Assembly (NCBI GenBank): GCA_037157565.1
Contig: JAZHRO010000002.1
Coordinates: 74,946,001 to 75,010,000 of the forward strand
DNA: 64,000 bases
Direction of reading: 5' to 3'
DNA from: Thalassia testudinum
Taxonomy: Eukaryota; Streptophyta; Magnoliopsida; Alismatales; Hydrocharitaceae
How positions within the stretch are numbered: the stretch's first letter is position 1; each line of letters opens with the position of its first letter. The notes under the pieces are model-generated. The model had not been told where the DNA came from. It saw nothing but the letters and a program-made list of their open reading frames with translations, and ran no database searches. Made by a program: the position numbers and the translations under genes. Shown here piece after piece: positions 1 to 10,194 of this stretch.

Positions 1-524
1 GAAACAGCCAAGAAAAGAGAGCTAATTGTCTCCTAAAACTCCTCCAAGACTCACAAGCACACCTTGGCAAGTAGTAGTGCCTCTCCAACATTCCCTTCAT
101 GAGGGAGTAATACAGTGACAATGTGCGTCCTTCCTAACGCAGATAAAAAAGATCATAGAAGACCTAAAAAACTTGTGCAGAGTTCTTGACATGTGAATAT
201 GTCACGCAAAGACTCCCACATCTCTTTTACAGTAGTGTAGTACATGATCTCTTCCCCTATGTGGGGAATAACTGTATACATTAGCCATGCACAAACCATG
301 ACATTGTCGCTGTCCCAATTAACATTTATACCTGTCTTGTTCTCAGGCTCCGGATCCATAAGAATATGGCTCTTTTTGACCCCTAACGATCACAAGAAAG
401 GTCTGGGATTACCGTGGGTAGTTGGTCTATCCAACTTAACAACAGGACCAAAGAAAAGATTCTTGAGTAAGCCGATGTCAGAAACAGAGCCCAAGAACAC
501 CTCGGACTAATCATCTAAAGCCAT
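1..524 (-). pseudogene. Copia gag fragment of element B (broken)
   Basis: This is the N-terminal part of a Ty1/copia capsid (gag) polyprotein, read leftwards from an ATG at 524. A stop falls five codons after the start. The clearest stretch (153-359) contains NWDSDNVMVCAWLMYTVIPH, followed by IGEEIMYYTTVKEMWESL, which matches the copia gag pattern of W-x(3)-D-x(2)-V...W...S(V)xP-x-(I/M)-G-(D/E)-E-(V/I)-M. The gag of element A at 8154-8450 has the same pattern (WSRDDAMVRAWILN). Further stops and a lost frame mean it cannot encode a full capsid. The rest of the element lies beyond the left edge of the window. Confidence 0.75.
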
Positions 525-1197
525 CTTCGCAATCCAGAAGCCTCAATTAAGCTTCTATCACCACGAAATCATCAACAAATCTAAGATCAGACAAATTCAG
601 ACCTGCATCAGGACAAAAAAAATCCCTTTTTAATCACTACACAGGGATAGGATCATGGAAAATCACCTCCCTGTCAATCTGTGCCACCAACCACTGCTGC
701 CAGAGCACTGTAGCACCGCCACCGGAGGTCAACACCGCCTGCAGTGCACCGCCATCAGCCCAACAGATAGCCCTCGCTGCTGCTACACTGCCGCCGACTA
801 TCGTAGCGCCACTACTGCACCACCACTAGAGATCAAATCAACCTCTAAGAGGTTGTAGCGCCACCGTAGGCGGCTCTTGATGCTGCTGCGCCACCGCCGA
901 GACCTAGGAGGGTCGTGAACAGCGTTGCAGAGCCACCACGATCAGCATGGTGACTGTTGTGCCGCCACTGGAGGCCAAGAAAACCTCGAAGCACGCCGCT
1001 GCACCACCGCAAGCGCCGCCTGAGGGTGCTACAAGCTCACCCGCGCCACCGCAGCACCGTCGCGCATGCTACGTCACGCCGACAGACCACAAAGAGCTGT
1101 TGTTGCTCATGAGGGAGAAAGAGAGGATTAGGATTTGGTGGTTAGGGTTTTGGAGGCTGTAAGAGGTGGGATACCTAGAACCACGGTCTAGGACCGG
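525..1197 (-). other. Leader of copia element B, GC-rich
   Basis: This stretch lies between the gag start and the primer binding site of element B. It is rich in GCCACC/CCGCC triplets between about 660 and 1110, so several frames look proline- and alanine-rich on the plus strand. I see no transposon motif in those frames and treat them as leader sequence, not genes. Confidence 0.45.
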
Positions 1198-1363
1198 TAC
1201 TCTAATACCAAATTGGCTGACATGACTTAGTTTCATTAGACACTTTAGGACTCTCTTATATAGAGAGAGACCGTAGGGTCAAAAGTATAGAAATGTCCCT
1301 GAGAGACAAAACACACCAAGCCCTTACAATAAGAAATAAATGACCACACTAAATAAGCTAACA
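1198..1363 (-). repeat. 5' LTR and primer site of copia element B
   Basis: The LTR occupies about 1211-1363 (153 bp). Read on the minus strand it starts TGTTAG and ends AATT. It is followed at 1198-1210 by a degraded initiator tRNA-Met primer site (TTTGGTATTAGAG instead of TTGGTATCAGAG). A perfect-looking TATA palindrome (CTCTTATATAGAGAG) sits near 1252. The 156-bp solo LTR at 5728-5883 belongs to the same family, shares the TATA box and termini, and confirms the boundaries. Confidence 0.75.
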
Positions 1364-2249
1364 ATCTACATTATTACAAAATATTACAAGGGCACCCATG
1401 TTAAAACTCCCATTTATTGGAATTTGGAAAAAGTAACCAAGATAAATATTGTAATCGGGATTACAAGCCCAACTTTATCCCCACAAAAAACCCCTAGGTA
1501 CTATAGAGAATAACTTGTTTCAGTGGGATTACCTATAAGGTTATCTTACACCCAAACAAGGCCTTTGCGTGGTCTATCATACCAACATTCATTCTCACAT
1601 AAGCTATATCTCCAATGAGCATGTTTTTTTTTTTGTATACAAAATCAAAGTTACTACCTTTGCTAAGATTTTCAACAAGACATTCCTTAAGGATTTTTAC
1701 ATAAATATCCCCTTAAAATTTTCACTTTACACAATTGTCTTTATATACTTGATATTTACAAAAATTACCCCTAAAAAGTTATTTCATTTATGTGCAAATT
1801 CCTATACCAGTCTATAACAATTAAAGGCAAGTTCTGGACATAAGATACTCTTTCTTAACCCCCCTCCCCCCCCCCCCACCCTTCACCACCTCCATCATCT
1901 TTCCTTCCTTCCCAACTCCCTTCCTCAATCTTCCTACCTTTTTCGCCACTCTACTCTACCTAGCATCATCTTCCATTGGTTGCTTTCTTTTCCCTTTTTC
2001 TTACTTATTTTACAAACGAACATACTGTAACTTCCAAAAGAGACAAAATTCTAACCCCACACTCCATAGCTACCAAACAAAGAAATAGCTTCTCCATGAT
2101 AGTCTCCCTAACAAAGATTTAGAAAGCTCCCCTTCCCTATCCCACAAGAGAACAAGGAGAGAAGATTAAAGCAACCACCATGAATCCCACAAAACAAGGA
2201 CAAGAAGAGCACCACCAACATATCACTTTCCCTCTTCCTTTCGCAACAT
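1364..2249. other. AT-rich spacer with poly(C) tract
   Basis: No gene is recognised here. The stretch 1480-1565 ends in ACACCCAAACAAGGCC, which resembles the terminal repeat of a hAT or Tourist-type MITE, but I found no matching partner. A homopolymeric C tract with few interruptions lies at about 1859-1880, followed by a pyrimidine-rich region (1890-1990) that could be an old 5' leader. Short ORFs here are low-complexity. Confidence 0.4.
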
Positions 2250-2522
2250 TTGAAATTTAACCCCTCTTTTCAATACATAACTCCTAATGATCTCAACTTT
2301 GCAGTTACAATTGCCCCCAACCAAGATAATCCTTCTTCCCCATATTCGACCATCATGTACAAGAACAAGGCTAATCAGTGGAGCAAGTGCCAAGAAGCAC
2401 TAGTGATGCCTAGTGATGAACAGCTCATCAATGCCGGTAATGATGTTGAAGATGGGGGTTTTCTCTTTCACGAATTAGGTCTTCTAGTAATACAAATCAG
2501 AAAATACATCCTTCAGAAGTAA
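2180..2522 (+). pseudogene. Unidentified ORF, possibly a host gene fragment
   Basis: An ATG at 2180 in a good plant context (ACCACCATG) opens a short frame beginning MNPTKQGQEEHH that stops near 2258. A second, overlapping frame from 2250 gives 90 residues ending IQIRKYILQK, with a normal-looking amino acid mix (PNDLNFAVTIAPNQDN; WSKCQEALVMPSDEQL). A pyrimidine-rich leader precedes it. I do not recognise the family. It could be one gene with a frameshift, or part of an LTR. Element C is inserted immediately after the stop codon (candidate TSD at 2522-2526). Confidence 0.3.
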
Positions 2523-2537
2523 TAACTAACATTTAGG

Positions 2538-2752
2538 TGTAGCATACCATTACCAACAGAATGGTTGACCCGCATTTTATCCTAATGGCATCTTGTCCTG
2601 CTATGAGAAAGATAGTTTATAATAACCTAAATGGTTATCCATTATGATACAATAAATTTTCTTTAAAAGGTCCATTATGCTACTATAAATACCTGAGCTC
2701 TAATCCGTTTATTCTAGCTAAACCAATATTTCCATCATTCCTTATACCTTAA
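2538..2752 (+). repeat. 5' LTR of copia element C
   Basis: It matches the 3' LTR at 15024-15223: both contain ACCATTACCAACAGAATGG, TTTGTCCTGCTATG / CTTGTCCTGCTATG, a TATA box (CTATAAATA at 2684-2691) followed by GAGCTC, and an end near CTTTATACC / CTTATACC. The two are clearly diverged, which indicates an old insertion. The right end is interrupted at a TAA by the MITE composite, so the last bases of the LTR (GA, next to the primer site) sit at 3420-3421. Confidence 0.75.
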
Positions 2753-3062
2753 GATTGGGTAAAATTTAGGAAATTTAAGGATAGATAGGTGAATCGATAA
2801 GAGGAGGATTAGTGAATGTGGATGTAATAATTGAATTGATATATTATTATTGATTTTTATTTTTATTGTATTAGGAGTGGATTAGTGGGAGGTAGATGTG
2901 ATAGGTGTGAGTTAGTGGGATATATATGATTGGTGACGGGTATATGTGATAGGCGAAAGATGTGATGGGTGGGAATAAAACTTTTATATTATTCATTTAT
3001 TGTAGCAGTTATAACTGCCATGTAAGATAAAGACTCCGTTTATAACTACACCAAATGGAACC
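2753..3062. mobile_element. MITE copy 1 (left end missing)
   Basis: This stretch repeats copy 2 (3066-3416) at recognisable identity: TAAGATTGGGTAAAATTTAGG against TAAGATTTGGTAAAATTTTAG, GTGGATGTAATAATTGAATTG against GTGGATGTAATAGTTGAGTTG, and the same TTATTGATTTTT block. Its right end (CCAAATGGAACC) is the inverted complement of the left end of copy 2. Its own left terminal repeat is absent. It is non-coding. Confidence 0.6.
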
Positions 3063-3065
3063 TAA

Positions 3066-3416
3066 GGATCCGTTTGATGCAGATTCAATGTTTAAGATTT
3101 GGTAAAATTTTAGAAATCTTGAGAAGGAAAAAGTGGGTGGATAAAAAGAGGGTTAATGGTGTGGATGTAATAGTTGAGTTGATATATTGTTATTGATTTT
3201 TGTTTGTATTTGTATTAGAAGTGGGTAAGTAGATGGAGATTTGATAGTTGATTTGATATCAAATTATGAGAATCTATTTTTATTTGTAGTTTGAGTGGGT
3301 TAGTTGAAGGAGGTGTGATAGGTGGGATGATTTGATGGTTTCTTGTGAGAGTTAACCCATATACTGTTCACGTAGTGTAGTATAGGATAAAACCCCCGTT
3401 AAAATTGCACCAAGCC
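3066..3416. mobile_element. Tourist-like MITE copy 2
   Basis: A 351-bp non-coding element. The left terminus is GGATCCGTTTGATGCAG. The right terminus read inward is GGCTTGGTGCAATTTTAACG. TAA lies immediately outside both ends (3063-3065 and 3417-3419). A TAA/TTA target duplication with GG(N)nCC ends is the pattern of PIF/Harbinger-related Tourist MITEs. It is joined directly to copy 1, so the pair behaves as one insertion into the 5' LTR edge of element C, flanked outermost by TAA at 2750-2752 and 3417-3419. Confidence 0.6.
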
Positions 3417-3430
3417 TAAGATGGTATCAG

Positions 3431-3565
3431 TTGAAGAAAATGAAAGTCCTTATATTACTAAGTCGTCTCTACACCTCTTTATATAAAGAGAGGTGAGGGA
3501 AAAATTATAATATAAGTACAATAAATTAAACAAAAAATAAAATGCCCTTCCAACGTAACGTAACA
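3431..3565 (-). repeat. 3' LTR of copia A
   Basis: A 135-bp terminal repeat. On the minus strand it starts TGTTACG directly after the polypurine tract and ends TTCTTCAA. It carries the palindromic TATA region TTTATATAAA at 3478-3487. By eye it differs from the 5' LTR at roughly one position in ten, so the insertion is not recent. Confidence 0.85.
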
Positions 3566-3861
3566 CTCCCCCTCAAGCTAGAGCACACATATCAGCCATG
3601 CTTAACTTGTTCCTACACTTCTCAAATATAGGACGAGATAACGACTTAGTGAACATGTCTGCAATCTGTTTCTGAAGAGACTAGGCATACAGTACGGAGT
3701 AAACCCTATTGAATTAAGCTCCTGGTATAATAACAATCAACGTCCACATGTTTGATTCTTTCGTGAAACATGAGATTATTAGCAATATAAGTTTCAACTC
3801 TGTTGTCACAATACATCTTCATTGGCTCCTAAAGAGTAACATGAAGGTCGTGCAACAAAGA

Positions 3862-4130
3862 CTATATCCATATCATCTCAGCTGTTGTGTGTGCCATGAC
3901 GTGGTACTCAGATTCAGCGCTCGAGTGTAACACCAGACTTTGCTTCTTGCTCCTCCAAGTCACCAGATTTCCTACTACAAAGGTATAGAAGCCTATAGTA
4001 GATCTTTTGTCTCCCACATCACCAGCATAGTCTGCATCTGAATAAGCAGCAATAGACATAGGAGCTTTCTTCTGGAACAAAAGACCGCGACCTAGGCACT
4101 CTTTGATATATCTCAACACCTTCATCATTA
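3862..4130 (-). pseudogene. Copia RNase H domain of element A
   Basis: Copia RNase H digests the RNA strand of the replication hybrid. The translated strand shows YSDADYAGDVGDKRSTIGF, then LVTWRSKKQSLVLHSSAESEYH, which is the family signature including the D of DADYAG and the E of SxAEAEY. It is readable for about 88 residues but is separated from RT by stops (for example around 4130-4480). Confidence 0.8.
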
Positions 4131-4479
4131 CCTGCCAATAATCATCAGAAGGCTTGTCTAAGAACTAACTCATCTTACTTACTGCAAAACTAACATCTAG
4201 CCAAGTGATGGTCAAATATAGTAACTTCCCTACCAACTGTCATAAGCCTTCTTATCTCTCAACTTCGTTGTGTCATCAAACAAATCTTTAGATCCATAGG
4301 AATATTGGCACCCTTAGATCCAAGTATGTTAGCCTCCTGAAGAATGTCTAGAGCGTATGTTCTTTACGACATAATAATACCCTACTTACTTGTAACAATC
4401 TCAATGCCATGGAAATACCTGAGCTTCCCAAGGTCCTTCATAATAAACTAGCGTGTTAAATACTCCTTCACCTAAGAAA

Positions 4480-5640
4480 TACCAGTTGTATCATCCCCTG
4501 TGAATATAAAGTCATCTACATACACAAGTAGAACCACAGTACCAGCACTTGTCTTTCTTACAAATAGTGAATGATCAAACGATGACTTCTGCAACCCAAC
4601 AATAGCTAAGGCCTTTGATAGACACTGCAACCAGGCTCGGGAGCTCTATTTAAAACCATAAATGACATTTCTTAGCCTGGAAACATACTCCTCGTGAACC
4701 TCAAAATCAAGAGGAAGGTCATCTACATACACAAGTAGAACCACAGTACCAGCACTTGTCTTTCTTACAAATAGTGAATGATCAAATGATGACTTCTGCA
4801 ACTCAACAATAGCTAAGGCCTTTGATAGACACTGCAACCAGGCTCGGGAGCTCTATTTAAAACCATAAATGACATTTCTTAGCCTGGAAACATACTCCTC
4901 GTGAACCTCAAAATCAAGAGGAAGGTCATCTACATACACAAGTAGAACCACAGTACCAGCACTTGTCTTTCTTACAAATAGTGAATGATCAAACGATGAC
5001 TTCTGCAACCCAACAATAGCTAAGGCCTTTGATAGACACTGCAACCAAGCTCAGGAGCTCTATTTAAAACCATAAATGACATTTCTTAGCCTGGAAACAT
5101 ACTCCTCGTGAACCTCAAAATCAAAAGGTTGTTCCATATATATCTCCTCCTGAATGTCACCATACATAAAGGAATTTTTGACGTCCAGCTGGTGTAAGTG
5201 CAATCAATAGTATGCTACAACATATTGGCAGAGGCTTTGTCTCTATAATTAATATATTTGGGTAGTTATCATTCTGGATAACTACCCTTTCCTCTTTCAA
5301 AAAAAATAGTATGCTGCAACAGAAATAAGTATACAAACGATGGAGAGATGAGCAACCGGGGAGGTGTCAAAGAAATCCACCTCATAGGTTTGGATGAATC
5401 ATTTGGCTACGAGACAAGCCTTGTATCGAGAAATAGACCTATCTGGATTGTATTGCAAAGTAAAGACCCACCTAGCACTAACAAGTTGCACACCTGAAGA
5501 TAATGTAGTAAGCTCTCAGGTGCCTCTGTCACAAAGAGCAGACATCTCCATCACAGACTTCCAGTGCAGATTTAGCAAAGCCTGCTAGTAGGAAGTCGAT
5601 ATCTTAGAACTAGAGATCGTTGCAGTAAATGCATAAACCT
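4480..5640 (-). pseudogene. Copia reverse transcriptase of element A
   Basis: The RT is read leftwards from about 5640 (QALLNLHWKSVMEM, the copia QALxxPxWxxAMxxE motif with a preceding stop) through the ligand-binding core to the YVDD catalytic motif near 4515. The active-site region is present three times because of the 207-bp tandem repeat. Stops at the first Q of KQSSRAW and elsewhere abolish coding. The plus-strand ORF at 5394-5588 is only the shadow of this domain. Confidence 0.8.
4511..5131. repeat. 207-bp tandem triplication inside RT of element A
   Basis: Three consecutive copies begin at 4511, 4718 and 4925 (GTCATCTACATACACAAGTA each time), giving an exact 207-bp period, which is 69 codons. 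The copies differ at only a few positions (for example AAACGATG / AAATGATG / AAACGATG near 4577, 4784 and 4991). Each unit covers the RT stretch from FDFEVHEEYVSRLRNVIYGF through FVRKTSAGTVVLLVYVDD. The repeat joins YVDD to the upstream FEVHEEY block, giving YVDDLPLDFEVHEEY at the junctions. A stop (Q to *, after YGFK) is present in all three copies and so predates the amplification. Confidence 0.9.
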
Positions 5641-5727
5641 CAGTACTCAAAGAATCAGCAAAAACAGCACTCCCAGCCACACGATACTGAGCACATGAGC
5701 AGGGAGCCTTCTGAATAGCAATAAGTA

Positions 5728-5883
5728 AATTAGTTGAAATGATTCAAATCTTATTAAAAACCCTAGGGCTCTCTTATATAAAGAGAGACCGAAAGGGTAG
5801 AAGTACATAAAAGCTCCTAAAGAGCAAACCAAACCCAATAGTCGTACAACAAAGAAAATAGAAATAGAAAACATATGCTAACA
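5728..5883 (-). repeat. Solo LTR of the B-type copia family
   Basis: A 156-bp sequence homologous to the B LTR (1211-1363). On the minus strand it starts TGTTAGCATATG and ends CAACTAATT, with TATA palindrome CTCTTATATAAAGAG. A perfect 5-bp duplication AAGTA lies at 5723-5727 and 5884-5888. It is therefore a solo LTR left by recombination, inserted between the integrase and RT regions of element A. The small ORF seen on the minus strand here (75 residues, hydrophobic) is just LTR sequence. Confidence 0.9.
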
Positions 5884-5989
5884 AAGTATATCATCATCCG
5901 TAAACATGGAGAGAGGACCTGGAGAAGCAACAATAGAAGCATTATCAGTAGCCTTAACACATACCTGAGTGGGGGAGGACCATGGTCAC

Positions 5990-7360
5990 TCAGTAGGAAC
6001 CGAGGAGGGGGTGTATCTTTTCTTGATAACTAACAAGAAGCTTATACGTGGTACCCTTGAAAGTCTTCTCATCTGGTGGTACCACTCTAAATGTGCTCAC
6101 AGGTGGCTCTGTAGCAGGTAGACTACTACTCTGAGAAAAATCTTCTATGGCTACGAGAGGTACAGGCATAGGCACAACCATTTCCACATCCTTTAACTGA
6201 TGGCCTGATGTGGAAAAGTACAGAATAGACTCGTGGAATGTGACATCCGCACTAACGTAGTGCCTTTGGTGTATAGGATCAAAGCACCTATATCCCTTCT
6301 GAGTGCGTGAGTAACCAAGAAACACACTTAATCGCTTTAAGAGCCAGTTTATCACAACCAGGCCCAAACAGATGCACAAAGGCAACACATCCAAATGTTT
6401 TCGATGACACTAAAACCAACTCTGCATCTGGGTATAGGAGATTTCATGGAATCTGCTCATGAAGACAAAGGAAGGAAGCCTATTACTAAGATAATAGGCA
6501 GTGAGAACTGCATCTCCCCAATAAGTGTGTGGTACACTGTTCTGGATAAGCAAAGCTCGAGCTATATCCAGAATATGACGGTGTTACCATTCTGCAACCC
6601 CATTTTGTAATGTATGGGGGCAGGAAGTCTGATGCATAATACCAAGTGACCCATAAAAGGAGTTCTTGGTGCAAAACTCCAATGCATTATCTGTTCTCAT
6701 AGTCTTAATGCAAACACCAAATTGAGTTTTCATAAAAGCTACAAATTGCTGAATAATAAAACCAACTTCTAATTTATTACACATCAAAAATAACCATGAT
6801 AGACGAAAAAAGTCATCAACAAATAACAGGTAACAATGATGACTATGTCGGTCTGCCACATGACTAGGACTCCAAACATCACAATGAAGTAAATCGAAAC
6901 AGGCTAAACTATTCGACTATATAGAAGCTAAAAAACTAGTTCCATGATGCTTCCCCAACTGATAAGTATCATATTGAATTTTCATGGCAAGCAAGAGATG
7001 TGGGATGATTCGGCGTAGTTTGTCCAGAAAAGAATGACCTAATCGTCTGTGCCACTGCAAGGCACTCCCTACAGTAGAATTCGTCTGACACGTTGCAACA
7101 ACTGAACTTTGTACTAACCAGTATACACCCCTCTCCTCATGTCCACCACCAATCGTCCTCCCCGAGATACAGTCCTAAAAAATATATCCAACTGCATCAA
7201 AAATAGCACGGCATTTCAGTTGCTTAGTGATAGTACTAACAAAAGGCAACTACATTACCATGTCAGGCACATACTAAATGTCAGAGAGGTACATAGTAGG
7301 AGTAACAGACACCTGCCTTACCACGAATAGGGGCATGCCAACCATCTGCTACCTAAACTG
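5990..7360 (-). pseudogene. Copia integrase of element A
   Basis: The integrase core is recognisable in two pieces. 6584-6859 reads HCYLLFVDDFFRLSWLFLM ... MRTDNALEF ... HQTSCPHTLQNGVAEW, the copia D-D-E region (HQxSCPxTPQQNGVAERK). 5990-6394 carries the C-terminal KRSVFLGYSxxQKGYRC motif (here LSVFLGYSRTQKGYRCFDP, then VSADVTFHES). Frameshifts separate the pieces, and the catalytic stretch ends in NGVAEW where NGVAER is usual. Confidence 0.8.
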
Positions 7361-7367
7361 AGCGATC

Positions 7368-8560
7368 CTATGACACCTTCTGCATATCCCCAAAACACGA
7401 GGAATTCCCAGATAAATGATCTGATACACCAAAATCTATCAACCAAGAACTATTTGTACCTGAAGCAGAGGCATAAACTGCTGTGCTTGAGGATTGGGGC
7501 TGATCATGGGTCAACTGTGCTAAGCGTTGCACTACTGCATCGTAGTTTGCCTCTGCAAGAGTAACTATATCAGTAGACATAACTGGTGGAGCATTCACAG
7601 TGACCTCGTTGGCAACAGCAAGTCATATAAGTTTATTCCAACACTTTGCCTCAACATGGCCAATCCTCCCACAGTAGAAGCAGGTAGGCTTACTACGACC
7701 ACCATCACCACACCCCCTGCCTTTGCCTCAAAAAACTCCACTCTGTCCTCCACATGTACTCACAACTGCATGAGCAGAAGCAGTGCTACTGGTGACAACC
7801 TCCAAAGTGGTCTAGACTTGCAACTTGCTAAGCCTCATGTAGATCTCCTCAATAGAAGGAAGCTCAGATAATGTCAATTCCTGTGAACGTGCAGCAAAAT
7901 AAAAATCAAGTCCTGCCAGAAATATACGAGCAGAAAACTCCTTCCTCTGAGCTCTACACGTAGGTGATGTGCACATGGGCCCGCACGCATTATACTTCTC
8001 CAAAAGTCCTTTCATAGTAGAATAGTACTGTGAAAGGCCCATGGACTCTTGCTTCAAATGACAAAAATCACAGTGAATCTGGAAGACCTAGGTGGAATTC
8101 AGTTCATGAAAGTAGGCATCCTTCAGACCGTCCCACATCTATTTAGCTATTTTCTAATACATGACTTCATCTCCCATACGAGGCATCACACTGTTTAATA
8201 TCCAAGCCCTTACCATAGCATCATCTCTGCTCCAAGTTGCATATTTTCTTGTTTTCTGCTCTAGTAGTGCCTCAGTAAAAACATGTTGCTTCTCATGTCC
8301 TTTCGCAGTGACAAGGAACGTTTGAGACCAACAAAGGTAATTGGTCTCATCAAGATTCACAATCGGTGCAAAAAACGAATTCTTGTAGACCACACTCCAA
8401 TTTGTTCTAATATCACTCCAGTCTCTGATGATGATGAGGCCATAATGCAATCACACCACAAATACCTTCAAACAACTTTAAACATAGATTTGATTTTTGT
8501 ATAACATTGGGGAATACACACCCCGAAATCCGTTCACTTGCGGTTTCGACACTTTGTCAA
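7368..8560 (-). pseudogene. Copia gag-protease of element A
   Basis: Gag runs leftwards from about 8500. LDETNYLCWSQTFLV (8330-8400) and WSRDDAMVRAWILNSVMPRM are standard copia capsid motifs, and 7812-8057 holds LSQYYSTMKGLLEKY. A CCHC zinc knuckle (CFYCGRIGHVEAKC) lies at about 7640-7682. The protease follows at 7410-7445 as WLIDFGVSDH, where the catalytic D-S/T-G is altered to D-F-G, so the protease would be inactive even without the in-frame stops. Confidence 0.8.
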
Positions 8561-8999
8561 CAAATCAAGGGGAATATGTACCCCAAAAATTGCATCAACA
8601 AGGGAAATACACACCCCAAACAATAGTCAAAAAACTAATTTGATCATACCATCAAGTGAAAAACACTTCAAACCATCTCCCGGAGAGTCCTAAACCTTAG
8701 CAAGACACCAGACCAAGATCAAGGACCTTCCCAAGGAGACGAGTGGCTGACCTACCCCTCCCCCTGCCGCCTAACAGGGCCTAACAGGGAGAGGAACAGT
8801 CCAACAATAGCGCTGCTCCCTTGCTTCCTAGAGGGCGGCGACGCTGGCTGTTGGCCGATGCTACAACTGCTAGTAGCGCTGGCTGTGTTGCTAGTGGCCG
8901 ATGCTGGCGACGCTGCCGGTGCTTCTGTGGCTGACGACGAGAGAGAGAAAGAGGGATTGGTGGTAGGGTTAGGGTTTTGTTGGGTGGTGTCCCCAACTT

Positions 9000-9149
9000 G
9001 GCTCTGATACCAAGTTGAAGAAAATGAAAGTTCTTGTATTACTAAATCGTCCTTACACATCTTTATATAAAGAGGTGAGGGAAAATTATAACATAAGTCC
9101 AATAAATAAAAAAAAAAAGATAAAATGCACCTCCAACATAACGTAACAA
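9000..9149 (-). repeat. 5' LTR and primer site of copia A
   Basis: The 5' LTR is 9015-9149 and matches the 3' LTR at 3431-3565. The adjacent 9000-9012 reads TGGTATCAGAGCC on the minus strand, the canonical complement of initiator tRNA-Met. A poly(A) stretch interrupts one LTR block at about 9107-9118. One extra base (9149) separates the LTR from the TATCA target duplication. Confidence 0.85.
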
Positions 9150-9199
9150 TATCAAGGCATAGATAAGAATCCTACTCATAAGGTGGTCGAGCTCTGGGG

Positions 9200-10194
9200 A
9201 TGGCATCTCCTTCTGAAGACTCCTTTACTCTTAACACTTACAACCGGTAGCTCAAGGGGGCCCTCCAACTACATCCGTAAATGTGTTTCTTTCAAATTCA
9301 CCCATATCAATTACACCCTATGGAAAGCCCAACTTATATCCATTCTTACTGCATACAACCTTGTAGTTGTAGGCATTATTAATGGTACAAATGCCCCCAA
9401 ATCCAACATTCAAGGATGCAAATGGCAACGTTATTGGAGTTAACAAAGAGTAAACAAATGGCGAAGGCATAACCAACTTGTTCTTAGTTGTATTATATCT
9501 TCTATAACTAAAGGTATTTGTACTCAAATCTCAACATTTACCATTGTACAACAAGCCCGGCATTTCTTGAACACTATTTTGCCACTCAATCTCGTGCTCG
9601 TTTGCTTCACAATCAAAGTTAACAAATCTAAAGAAAGGCAATATAATTATACCTAAATTTGTAAACAAAGCAAGTGAGATTGCTACCAATTGCTAAATCT
9701 GTACGCCTATGGAAAATCGATTGATAAGGAAGACCTCACCCTGGCTATTCTCAATGGATTAACTCCTAACGATAATGTTCTTATTACCAAGGTTATTGGT
9801 CATCCTTAAGCCTACTCGTATGATGAACTTATTGTCCTTTTACTCAATCATGAGCAATGGATTATGAAAAATCAACAACATATTCGAATTGATCAAGCTA
9901 TTAGAAATATCCAGGGAAAGAAGGTCCTTATCGTGTCCTATGGTAGATCAAATTGAGCAGCTACTACTCAAGATTCTGATAACTTCTCTGGTCATGGTTC
10001 TCTATCGAACAACAAAGGTGATTTTCAATCCTATTCTTCTCGACGGCAAGGTAATCGCATTATTGGCCCTTTCAACCCTTATTAGATTTGTGGGCATAAC
10101 AATCATATAGCTCTTCATTGCTAGTATCAATATGACCAATATGATGATCCATCCCCTCAAGCTAATGCAACTAAACCCAGCGTTTTAATTGCTG
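9200..10194 (+). pseudogene. Copia gag of element C
   Basis: Starting from ATG at 9200, the frame reads MASPSEDSFTLNTYNR then a stop. Homology continues in neighbouring frames as INYTLWKAQLISILTAYNLV (9310-9365), a standard capsid motif. A zinc knuckle remnant (ICGHNNHIALHC) lies at about 10087-10123. Many stops and at least two frameshifts are present. The leader 9155-9199 follows the split primer site. Confidence 0.7.

Larger units (their letters stand above)
3430..9149 (-). mobile_element. Copia LTR retrotransposon A (complete but decayed)
   Basis: A full-length 5.7 kb minus-strand Ty1/copia element with short LTRs (3431-3565 and 9015-9149). The initiator tRNA-Met primer site (TGGTATCAGAGCC on the minus strand) is at 9000-9012 and a polypurine tract (TTGAGGGGGAG) abuts the 3' LTR at 3566-3576. 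TATCA flanks the element (3425-3429 and 9150-9154). Gag, protease, integrase, RT and RNase H follow in copia order from right to left, all with stops. It landed in the primer site of element C, so the C primer TGGTATCA is split between 3422-3429 and 9150 onwards. A solo LTR (5728-5883) and a triplicated 207-bp RT segment are inside. Confidence 0.88.

Noticed and set aside
3432..3436. Target duplication of A placed at TCAGT/ATATC using a TG...CA rule
   Set aside because: The pair does not match; TATCA on both sides does, and it also restores the split primer site of element C.
5394..5588. 64-residue plus-strand ORF (MNHLATRQALYREIDLSG)
   Set aside because: Shadow of the minus-strand reverse transcriptase of element A.
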